From: Streptomyces spinoverrucosus
GTDB taxonomy: Bacteria > Actinomycetota > Actinomycetes > Streptomycetales > Streptomycetaceae
Assembly (NCBI RefSeq): GCF_006539505.1
Contig: NZ_BJND01000036.1
Span: forward strand, 45,755 to 109,754
DNA length: 64,000 bases
Direction: 5' to 3'
The first letter of the stretch is position 1. Every line of letters starts with the position of its first letter. The position numbers and the translations under genes are program-made. A model generated the notes under the pieces. It saw nothing but the letters and a program-made list of their open reading frames with translations, made no database searches and was not told where the DNA came from. Of the stretch, positions 44,908 to 52,717 are shown one piece after another.

Positions 44908-46909
44908 GCTCGACCTGGCCGAGTTCTCGCGGAGCCTCGTCGCCGATGTCCAGGCGACCGCTGATGCCGAGGGGACGACGACCCCGGAGGCGTTCACACG
45001 CCGGGTCTTCGAGGACCTGGAGCAGGCCGGCGTCGTGTCCAACACCTTCACCGCCTACCACAAGATGCACGGCCACGAGGTGCACGGTTACGGCATCGGA
45101 GAGTCGGGCGAGTCCCTGGACCTGTTCGTGACGGACTTTCAGCTGGAACCACTGGAGAACAAGCTCACGAAGGCACAGACCGAGACGTCCTTCAGGCGGC
45201 TTCTGGCGTTCGTACAACGTTGCCGGGACGGGCTGCAGCAGCACATCGACGAGTCGTTCGACGTGTACGACATGTGCGCTGCGGTCGAGAAGGCCCTCAC
45301 CGAGGTGCAACGGATCAGGCTCTTCCTGCTCAGCAACAGGGTAGGCACTGCAACCGAGTTGCCGGCCTCGGAATTCGACGGCCTCCCGGTGACCCACGAG
45401 GTGTGGGACCTGGCACGGCAGCACCGCCATGCGACGTCGGGCGCTCTCGGCGAGCCCATCATGGTGCCCTTCAGCCCGCCGCTGCCCTGTGTCTCCGCCC
45501 CGAGCTCGGAAGAGGACCACTCCGTGGTCCTGGCCGTCATACCAGGGAAGATGCTCGCCGAGCTGTACGCCGAGTACGGCACCCGGCTCCTCGAACTCAA
45601 CGTTCGCTCCTTCCTCCAGACCCGCGGCGCGGTCAACCGGGGTATCCGGGAGACCCTGCTGAACGCACCTGGCAGGTTCCTGGCCTACAACAACGGGATC
45701 ACCGCGACCGCGTCGCAGGTCGACTTCGTGAGGGGCCCGGACGGCGAGCCCACCCACATCTCCGGAGTGCACGGCCTCCAGATCGTGAACGGCGGCCAGA
45801 CGACCGCCTCGCTCCACTACGCGCTGAGCCGCGACAAGGCCGACCTGTCCCACGTCCGGGTCCAGATGAAGCTGACGGAGGTGGCGCCCGAACGGCTCGC
45901 GGAGATCGTTCCCAAGATCTCGGAGTACTCCAACACGCAGAACCGGGTGACCCAGGTCGACTTCAGCTCCAACCACGACTACCACGTGGACATTCAGCGG
46001 ATCACCCGCTCCCTGTGGGCCCCCGCGACGGACGGCAGCGGTCAGGAGACCCACTGGTTCTACGAGCGTGCGCGCGGCCAGTACACGGACGAGCTGGCGA
46101 AGGCCCGCACCCCTGCCAGGCAGCGGCAGTTCAAGAAGCTGAACCCGACGAAGAAGAAGTTCACCAAGGCGGACCTCGCCAAGTTCGTCCACTCGTGGAA
46201 CCAACTGCCGTACCACGTGAGCCGCGGGGCCCAGAAGAACTTCGTCGAGTTCATGTTCAACGTCGACAAAGCACCGCCCCGCGTCGACATCCAGTACTGC
46301 CAGCGGGTGATCGCAATGGCCATTCTGTTCAAGGCGGTGGACCGGATCGCCGCCATCCACGGAGCGGGCAGCCACAAGAGCATGATCACCACGTACACCG
46401 TGGCTCGCCTGTCCTTGGCAACGGACCGCCGGATCGATCTCGACCGGATCTGGCGAGAGCAGGACCTCTCACCGGTGCTGGAGGCCGCGATTCACGACCT
46501 GTGCCCCCGCGTCATGCGCGCGGTGACCACTCCGCTTGAGGGCAACCACGTAGGCGAGTGGGCCAAGAAGGCGGCGTGCTGGGACGCCGTGTCCAGAGTG
46601 CCCTGGACGACCCCCCGAGCCCTGACGGCGGAGCTGCTCGACCACTCGCTGGACGAGGCGGCACTCGCCGGCGGTACCGGTGCCGAGGAGGGAGCAGGCG
46701 AAGAGGCAGCTCTGATCCCTGCCGACGAGTGGTACGCAATCGAGCGCTGGGCCAAGGAAACCCGCAACCTCGAACCCTGGCAGCGGCAGCTGGCCCAGTT
46801 CGTCGGAAGGCGCCTCGAACTGGAGCAGGAGGTTCCAGAGACGCAGGCTGTACAGGCCCTGCATGCCCGTAACGAGGCGCTACGGCTGGGGTTCACCCCC
46901 GACCCATAG
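44900..46909 (+). CDS. AIPR-family (abortive infection phage resistance) protein
   Basis: 669 residues. The family signature is clear: FLAYNNGITATASQV followed by HGLQIVNGGQTTASLHYAL, then EYSNTQNRVTQVDFSSNH. AIPR proteins occur with Z1 and methylase genes in phage-resistance loci; molecular activity is not established. Last gene of the four-gene coupled operon. Confidence 0.87.
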   Translation: MAELDLAEFSRSLVADVQATADAEGTTTPEAFTRRVFEDLEQAGVVSNTFTAYHKMHGHEVHGYGIGESGESLDLFVTDFQLEPLENKLTKAQTETSFRRLLAFVQRCRDGLQQHIDESFDVYDMCAAVEKALTEVQRIRLFLLSNRVGTATELPASEFDGLPVTHEVWDLARQHRHATSGALGEPIMVPFSPPLPCVSAPSSEEDHSVVLAVIPGKMLAELYAEYGTRLLELNVRSFLQTRGAVNRGIRETLLNAPGRFLAYNNGITATASQVDFVRGPDGEPTHISGVHGLQIVNGGQTTASLHYALSRDKADLSHVRVQMKLTEVAPERLAEIVPKISEYSNTQNRVTQVDFSSNHDYHVDIQRITRSLWAPATDGSGQETHWFYERARGQYTDELAKARTPARQRQFKKLNPTKKKFTKADLAKFVHSWNQLPYHVSRGAQKNFVEFMFNVDKAPPRVDIQYCQRVIAMAILFKAVDRIAAIHGAGSHKSMITTYTVARLSLATDRRIDLDRIWREQDLSPVLEAAIHDLCPRVMRAVTTPLEGNHVGEWAKKAACWDAVSRVPWTTPRALTAELLDHSLDEAALAGGTGAEEGAGEEAALIPADEWYAIERWAKETRNLEPWQRQLAQFVGRRLELEQEVPETQAVQALHARNEALRLGFTPDP

Positions 46910-46949
46910 CCAGCGGCTCCGCGTCCTGGGTGCGAAGCCACCACCTACG

Positions 46950-47138
46950 TCAGAGCATTCCCGTCTCAATGAGGTCACGGATCGCGTCCTCGGCCCGCCT
47001 GAGGACGATCCGCCCGTCCCCGTCGCTGAACGCGACAAGGTCGGTCCCCGGTGCGATGCCGGCCTCGGCCAGCAGGCCGAGGGGCAGCTCAATACGGCCC
47101 TGGTCATCGACGTGAAGTTCGGCTGGTTCCCGGAGCAT
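46950..47138 (-). CDS. AbrB/SpoVT-type DNA-binding protein
   Basis: 62 residues. The swapped-hairpin pattern HVDDQGRIELPLGLLAEAGI followed by APGTDLVAFSDGDGRIVL fits AbrB/MazE-like antitoxin domains. It is opposite in direction, between AIPR and Vsr. No toxin partner is next to it, so it may regulate the defence genes. Confidence 0.65.
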   Translation of the reverse strand: MLREPAELHVDDQGRIELPLGLLAEAGIAPGTDLVAFSDGDGRIVLRRAEDAIRDLIETGML

Positions 47139-47194
47139 GAGGAGCGTGTGGCACTCTCCCTCTCGGAGGACGTCGACAGGCTGGGGCTGTGATC

Positions 47195-47644
47195 ATGGCC
47201 GGAGCTGGTAGGACACCGGATCGGCGGTGGGTCGCCACTGCGGAGGGGGAGCATCTTCGAGGTCGACGCGCGAGGGACACCAAGCCCGAGATCGCCCTCA
47301 GAAAAGCTGTGCACCGGTTGGGCTTCAGATTCCGTCTCCAGCGGAGGGTGGCGCCGCGGTGCACGGCCGACTTCGTGCTCCCTCGGTATCACGTTGCTGT
47401 CTTCGTCGACGGTTGTTTCTGGCACGGCTGTCCTGACCACAGCCCCAAGGAGTTCCGAGGGCCCAACGCCGCTCTCTGGCAGGAGAAGCTCGAGACCAAC
47501 AGGGAACGGGACCGACGCAACACAGCACAGGCCACGACCGCCGGATGGACCGTGGTTCGGATCTGGGAGTGCGAGATTCGTCGCGACGTTGAGAGAGCCG
47601 CGCAGCGGGTGGCGGAGACTACCGATTCGAACGGCGCGGGGTGA
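47195..47644 (+). CDS. vsr: Very short patch repair endonuclease (Vsr)
   Basis: 149 residues from ATG 47195; a GTG six bases upstream is also possible. RRARDTKPEIALRKAVHRLG, the TADFVLP segment with the catalytic Asp, and FVDGCFWHGCPDH are the Vsr signature. The enzyme nicks T:G mismatches produced by deamination of 5-methylcytosine, so it accompanies the adjacent methyltransferase, whose gene converges on it 11 bp away. Confidence 0.92.
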   Translation: MAGAGRTPDRRWVATAEGEHLRGRRARDTKPEIALRKAVHRLGFRFRLQRRVAPRCTADFVLPRYHVAVFVDGCFWHGCPDHSPKEFRGPNAALWQEKLETNRERDRRNTAQATTAGWTVVRIWECEIRRDVERAAQRVAETTDSNGAG

Positions 47645-47655
47645 GTCGCCGATCG

Positions 47656-49593
47656 CTATCCCTGCGTGACAGCCAGAGTCAGCAGGTCGTCGGACAGGTT
47701 CTCCCGGCTGACGCAGTGGGCGACGAGCGGGCACTCCGAACACACGGGCTGGTCTTCTCTGCACAGGTCCGTCCCGATGAGCCGGATCGCCCCCATACGC
47801 AGAGGTGCGTCCTTGCCCGCGCCCACGAGCTTCACCAGGTTCACGCGGCCCTCGCTGAGACGGTTCGGGTGATCCGTTTCGACACCGTTCACACGAGCCG
47901 CGACCCGCAGCGTGCCCGTGCCGACCAGCATGAGGTCCTCTCCGATCAGCAGTCGGTAGAGGGATTCCTCGGCTGGCTTCATGGCCAGCTTGGCGGGTAC
48001 ATCGAGCCGCTTTCCCCACTGCCAGTCGTAGGGCTTTTCCACCAGCGGTGCCAGGCGGTCCACTCGGGACCGGGCGGGCATCGTGGGCGCCGCGTCGACC
48101 AGCTTCTTGAACAGTGCCGCGGTGAGTGTCTTCGACCTTCTGACGGAGGTCATCAACTCCGCCATCGCGGCTGGCTTGATCTTCGCTCCGGAGAGTATGG
48201 CCACCACGGCGGCATGCAGCGGTACTGGCGCGTCGCCGGGAAGCTGGTACCAGTCCCCGCCGTCACGCCTTTGCTTCGCCCACTCCGCGAGGCCGTTCCT
48301 GACCTCCCGCCAGTGGGGCTGGAGCCCGGCAGTCTCCGTGGTGGCATCACCAACCGGCTTCAGTGCCTCAGCAGCGGCCTCTCCCAGGAGCGGGGGTACG
48401 GCGTTCCCGATCTGCCGGAAGGCGTCACTCCGGGTGCCGGCGAACCGGAACCTGTCCGGAAAAGTCTGAACGCGTGCCGCCTCCCGCACAGTGAGGGTCC
48501 GCAGCTGCTCCGGGTGGATGTACCAGTAGCCGTCCTTGGCGATGTGGGCGGTGATCGTACGACTGAGTTCGCCCCAGGCCAGCTTCTTGTACTTGTCCGT
48601 GTACTTCTCCGCGCTGTACCGCTGGTATTTCTTCTCGTCCCCGGTCAGTTTGTCCTGAAGATCCGAGTACTTGGTGTCGGATTCCATGACCTCGAAGATC
48701 CGATGGTCGTCCCTCCGGACCCTCCGGGTCATGTGGTCCCAGACCAGCCCACGAGGCGCCTCTTCGCGCATCTTCGTGGCGAATCCAGACAGGTTGCGAG
48801 GCTTTCGGTACTTCAGCTCCCGCTCTCCGACCCGTTCCGTGGGAACGACCTCCAGCTCGGGCAGGTCACCGATGGCGTCGCGCAGGGTAGTGGGCTCCGA
48901 GTCGGGCTTCCGCCAGGCGAAGTCGTCGACGTCCTTCCTGGCCAGGAGGATGAGACGCTTCCGGTGCTGCGGGACGCCGTAGCTCCACGCGTCAACGAGC
49001 CGCACCTGCGTCGCGTAGCCGAGCTCCTCCAACTCCTCCTCGATCGTTCGGATGACGAAGAAGTCGTCGTGAAGCCCCATGTCGGGGACGTTCTCCATGA
49101 GGACCGCCCGCGGACTGATCCGCTTCACCATGTCCAGGTAGGCGCTCCACAGCTCCTTCCGGCGGTCTTCCGGGTCGCGGCCATGGTTCTTGACGAGGTC
49201 ACGGATCTTGTTGCGCCCGGCCCTGCTGAAGGGCTGGCAGGGAGGTCCACCCGCCACGAGGTCGATCTTGGCGAACTTGAGGATCTCCTCAAGCCTGTCC
49301 CGCTCGGCGGGATCACCGAGATCCATCTTCAGGCTGAGGCCCGGGAAGTTCGCCCTGTGGGTTTCCACCGCACGCTCGTCGAAGTCCACCGCTGCCGCAG
49401 TGGTCCATCCCGCCCGCTCCACGCCGGCGCTGAGACCACCGGCACCGGAGAAGAGGTCTACAGCCAGCCTCTTGCCCTTACCAAAGCCTTCCAGCCAGTC
49501 CTGGAAACCCTCCGGGGTGCAGCTGTTCTTGTTCGGATCCAGCTTGAGGTAGTCACTGCGTTCAAGAGGTACGCCGTAGTGCCCCTTCGTCAC
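47656..49593 (-). CDS. DNA C5-cytosine methyltransferase with a C-terminal Fe-S-type domain
   Basis: 645 residues from GTG 49593. Motif I DLFSGAGGLSAG, motif IV GGPPCQPFS and motif VI ENVP (MENVPDMG) are intact; motif X follows as IGNAVPP near residue 390. After the methylase ends (about residue 410) comes a 230-residue extension finishing with four Cys at 611, 618, 621 and 627, i.e. C-x6-C-x2-C-x5-C, exactly the spacing of the endonuclease III [4Fe-4S] loop. The preceding helices resemble a degenerate HhH-GPD glycosylase. This fusion is unusual. Confidence 0.9.
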   Translation of the reverse strand: MTKGHYGVPLERSDYLKLDPNKNSCTPEGFQDWLEGFGKGKRLAVDLFSGAGGLSAGVERAGWTTAAAVDFDERAVETHRANFPGLSLKMDLGDPAERDRLEEILKFAKIDLVAGGPPCQPFSRAGRNKIRDLVKNHGRDPEDRRKELWSAYLDMVKRISPRAVLMENVPDMGLHDDFFVIRTIEEELEELGYATQVRLVDAWSYGVPQHRKRLILLARKDVDDFAWRKPDSEPTTLRDAIGDLPELEVVPTERVGERELKYRKPRNLSGFATKMREEAPRGLVWDHMTRRVRRDDHRIFEVMESDTKYSDLQDKLTGDEKKYQRYSAEKYTDKYKKLAWGELSRTITAHIAKDGYWYIHPEQLRTLTVREAARVQTFPDRFRFAGTRSDAFRQIGNAVPPLLGEAAAEALKPVGDATTETAGLQPHWREVRNGLAEWAKQRRDGGDWYQLPGDAPVPLHAAVVAILSGAKIKPAAMAELMTSVRRSKTLTAALFKKLVDAAPTMPARSRVDRLAPLVEKPYDWQWGKRLDVPAKLAMKPAEESLYRLLIGEDLMLVGTGTLRVAARVNGVETDHPNRLSEGRVNLVKLVGAGKDAPLRMGAIRLIGTDLCREDQPVCSECPLVAHCVSRENLSDDLLTLAVTQG

Positions 49594-50023
49594 AGCACAA
49601 CCCTTCGTACGCAAGACATGAACGAGCACCAGGAGATCACAGACGCGCTGGTGGAAGCAAGGATTCCGCCGAAGTGGACGTCAGGAAAACCTGCTGCTCA
49701 CCCGCCGCGTACCCCCGGGTATCCCGGTCCTCGGGACCCCCTGTCCCCTGGGGCCGGACCTATGCTCTGGTGGGCTCCGAGGCGACCAATCGTAAACGAT
49801 CGAGAGATCACAGCCCTCATCGATTCAACGACTGATCCCGCCACTGGGACACGCTCATACGTTCGCCGGGCTCGGCTAGCCGACGCGAGTGGCCCTCGTT
49901 GGGCTACGGACGCTCCTCCTACCTGCCGGTGGACAGGGTGGTGCCCCAAGCCGGGCTGGTTTTTTGGGGCTGTCTTCGCTGGCGCGACGGACTGGCGGTG
50001 GCCCGGACGCGCTGCCAAGAACG
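49594..50023. other. Gap between methyltransferase and HEPN gene
   Basis: 430 bp. A plus-strand frame from ATG 49618 (MNEHQEITDALVEARIPPKW) runs to 50052 and overlaps the HEPN gene end; its first 25 residues look coding but the rest is Trp/Arg/Pro-rich and no ribosome-binding site is seen. I leave it as an unsupported possible gene. Confidence 0.35.
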
Positions 50024-52066
50024 TCAGACGGCGGAGTTTTCGAGTCCCGTGATCCACGGCCAGCGAGGCGCATGCCTCCGCAGGGTTCGATCCGCAGGGG
50101 CGAACCCATGCACGAGTTCGCAGGGGCGAGCGCTGCCCAACCGGTGGCACTCCCCGGCGAGAATTTCAGCGAAGGCCAACAGCTTGCGTCGGCCTGGGCC
50201 CTCAAGCAGTTGAGCTGCAGCCTTGGCCCCGCCACTGATCAACTTCGTGGTGCTGATCAGCTCGTCTTTGGCGGCAGCATCACCCTGTCCAAGGGCAGTC
50301 GACAAGCGGTCTCGTTCTCCAACTACGTGGGCAGCAGCCGAGAAGAGAACCGTTGAAACGGCTGTCTCGGCGGGCTCTCCTGCATTGGTCATGGCATTTG
50401 CCAGCATGGGGAGCTCGGCGAAGGGGAGGGGATCGACACTCTCCCAGAGAGATTCGGCGACTTGGAGCCCGGCGCGCGTTCCCGTACGGTCCACGCACAA
50501 CGGCAGGCGGTCAGGGGAGCACTGACGCACTTCCCAGCGCTCGACTCCGGGGTCCGCCATGGCAGACCTGAGAATCGCCCGGCACGCCTCTCTCAGAGTC
50601 TCAATGGAGACGTCGGGAACGTCCAACCGCACAAGACTTCCTTGGCGTCGGATGTCCAGCACCGGGAATCTGGCTTCTCCAGCTGCTTGAAGGATGGCGA
50701 GGTCTCGGCTGACGTAGTTCGGGTCCTCCGCGCCCCGGATGATCAGTGATGCGTTCTGCGCGTAGGACACAGCGACCCCGTGCTCGAACCCACGGCAGAT
50801 GGCGCGAGCGCGGATCGCCGCATCCAGAACCTGGTCCAACTCAGCTGGCTGCCCACCGAGAAGGAGCGTGCTGCTGACTGGATCCCAGCGAAAGTCTTCG
50901 TGTGCGTTCGCATTGCGCCAGTCAGAGCGGATCGTCGAAGCCAGCAGCCTGCACAACGGCTGATCATCTTCAGCTGCCAGCAGATCCCGTACGGTCGCGA
51001 GTGAGGCCCCCTGCGGGACCGCCCTGCCCAGCAGTTCCAAGACCACAGTGGCCGTGCGCTTGACGTCACCTTCCAGCACGGCCCGGTGCAGGTCCATGGC
51101 CGCACGCGCCTTTTCTTCCTGGTGCTCCGCACGGTTGTAGGCATCGCGGTAGGCGGACTGTCCGCGATGGGAGGACAGCATCTCCGGCTCACGATCACCA
51201 TGTCGCGCAATCGCTGAACACGTCAGTTCCGGTTCTGACTTCAGATGACACGTCACCAGATCACGTGCCAGGAGAGTGGCACGGTGCGTCACCAAGGGAC
51301 GGTCGGTCAGCGCGAGAACGGCAAGCTGATTAAGAAGGTGCACCGTCAGCGGTAGCGAGTCGTCGATCAGGTGCCTCATGCTCAGGCGCAGCCGACGATC
51401 GAGTGTCCTGGGATCCTTCGCCCAGGCAGCCAGCAAACGGGCGCGTGACGCAACACCCGAGCCGGGGCCCAGTTCCTCGGCCGACACCCCGAGCGTTCGC
51501 TGATAGACGTCCTCGTCAGGAAGACCAGCCTGATCAATCCTGGCAGCAGCCTCCAGAGCACGTCCAATTGCCTGGGCCGCTAGGGCATGCTTCCGTACTG
51601 CGGCCCAAGCGGACTCCGCCCATCCCTGTTCCAGACAGGCGAACAGCGCTTGAGCCTCGGCCCGATTCGCTCGCGCCAGGTCAGCCGCGGCCCGTCGCTC
51701 GGCCGCGCTAGTCCGGGACGGACTGAACCGGGACACTTCATCTGCGACGGCGCCCAAGGCGGCAACCGACCTGCCGAGGCGCCGCAACAACTCTGGAAGT
51801 TGATTCCCGACGGTCCCGCCGGAAGCGGTCCGCAGGCGCAGGATCTCCGCAACCATCTCGTCGGTCTCCCGCTGAAGCCCGGGCAGATCAGCATCCCTCA
51901 ACACTGACTTCCACTGCGCGCGGGTCACCGGCAAAAAGGCAACATCCTGCTGTCCCCCGGTCTCGTCACGAGGTGCAGTGAGATTCGGTTTTCTGATCAC
52001 TGCTTGCACGGCGGCACAGGACTCTCGTTCGACCGCGCCCAGTTGGTCAGGGAGAGATACATCCAT
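50024..52066 (-). CDS. Large protein with a HEPN-type RNx3H motif
   Basis: 680 residues from ATG 52066; the frame is open to 52237. Mostly helical. At about residue 380 the sequence SDWRNANAHEDFRWD contains RNANAH, the Rx4H (RNx3H) catalytic pattern of HEPN ribonucleases, in the usual helix-end context. No other domain recognised. It lies upstream of the methyltransferase on the same strand, inside the defence block, so an RNA-cleaving abortive-infection effector is a reasonable guess. Confidence 0.6.
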   Translation of the reverse strand: MDVSLPDQLGAVERESCAAVQAVIRKPNLTAPRDETGGQQDVAFLPVTRAQWKSVLRDADLPGLQRETDEMVAEILRLRTASGGTVGNQLPELLRRLGRSVAALGAVADEVSRFSPSRTSAAERRAAADLARANRAEAQALFACLEQGWAESAWAAVRKHALAAQAIGRALEAAARIDQAGLPDEDVYQRTLGVSAEELGPGSGVASRARLLAAWAKDPRTLDRRLRLSMRHLIDDSLPLTVHLLNQLAVLALTDRPLVTHRATLLARDLVTCHLKSEPELTCSAIARHGDREPEMLSSHRGQSAYRDAYNRAEHQEEKARAAMDLHRAVLEGDVKRTATVVLELLGRAVPQGASLATVRDLLAAEDDQPLCRLLASTIRSDWRNANAHEDFRWDPVSSTLLLGGQPAELDQVLDAAIRARAICRGFEHGVAVSYAQNASLIIRGAEDPNYVSRDLAILQAAGEARFPVLDIRRQGSLVRLDVPDVSIETLREACRAILRSAMADPGVERWEVRQCSPDRLPLCVDRTGTRAGLQVAESLWESVDPLPFAELPMLANAMTNAGEPAETAVSTVLFSAAAHVVGERDRLSTALGQGDAAAKDELISTTKLISGGAKAAAQLLEGPGRRKLLAFAEILAGECHRLGSARPCELVHGFAPADRTLRRHAPRWPWITGLENSAV

Positions 52067-52229
52067 CAGCACAGGATGACACCGGTGCCGTGACTGAAGC
52101 CCGCTGTTTTCACCGCCCCGACTGCGTCCTTGCGAGGCTTGTCCGGAGACCGCTGGGAGTCGTTTGGGTTCCGGAGGAACCGACTGCCCAGCGGGTCGGC
52201 CGCCCGTAGCTCTGGATGCCTGGCGGGAC

Positions 52230-52596
52230 GCTGCCAAGCATTTGAGGAGGGAAATAGTAGATCATCCGGCGCCCGTAAGGACTGGACGAGCCTCCACACC
52301 CTGCTGGGCGCCATCCCATTCCGGGCGGTGGACGACCTACGGCGATGTGGCCTCCGTAATCGACAGCCACGCCGTTCCCCGGCACCCACCTGGCCGCCTG
52401 CGGTCAGTGCCCCAACGCATGGCGGGTCCTCACCACGGCGGGGCGCGTCAGCGCCTGCTTCCGGTGGACCGACTCGACACGCACGGAAACACCTGTGGAG
52501 GCCCTAGCAGCCGAGGGCATCCGATTCGATGGCGAGGCCGCCATCGCGGAAGCCCGCCTGCCGCTGGAGGGACTCCGACGTCTACTCGACGGCTGA
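52230..52596 (+). pseudogene. Frameshifted MGMT/ATL-like DNA-binding protein
   Basis: Pieces of one protein lie in three frames: DWTSLHTLLGAIP, then GRWTTYGDVASVIDSHAVP, then GTHLAACGQCPNAWRVLTTA and WTDSTRTETPVEALAAEGIRF, ending at TGA 52594. GRWTTYGDVA and the later NAWRVL are the alkyltransferase-like winged-helix signature; the PCHR active site region is CGQCPNAW, so it would be of the non-catalytic ATL type. Two frameshifts break it. Similar genes accompany restriction proteins. Confidence 0.65.
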
Positions 52597-52717
52597 CCGC
52601 TTCCTTCGGCCATAGCCACGGAGAAGATCTGGAGGGAGAACCTGACCCTCTGGCCGGCGTCGCGCCCACTGCGGGGAGAATCGAGGCCGGCAGCGGCATC
52701 GACGGGGCGAACACACC

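Noticed and set aside
47641..50052. 803-codon plus-strand open frame opposite the methyltransferase
   Set aside because: The opposite strand encodes an unmistakable methylase. Only the last part beyond 49618 could be independent, and that is unsupported.
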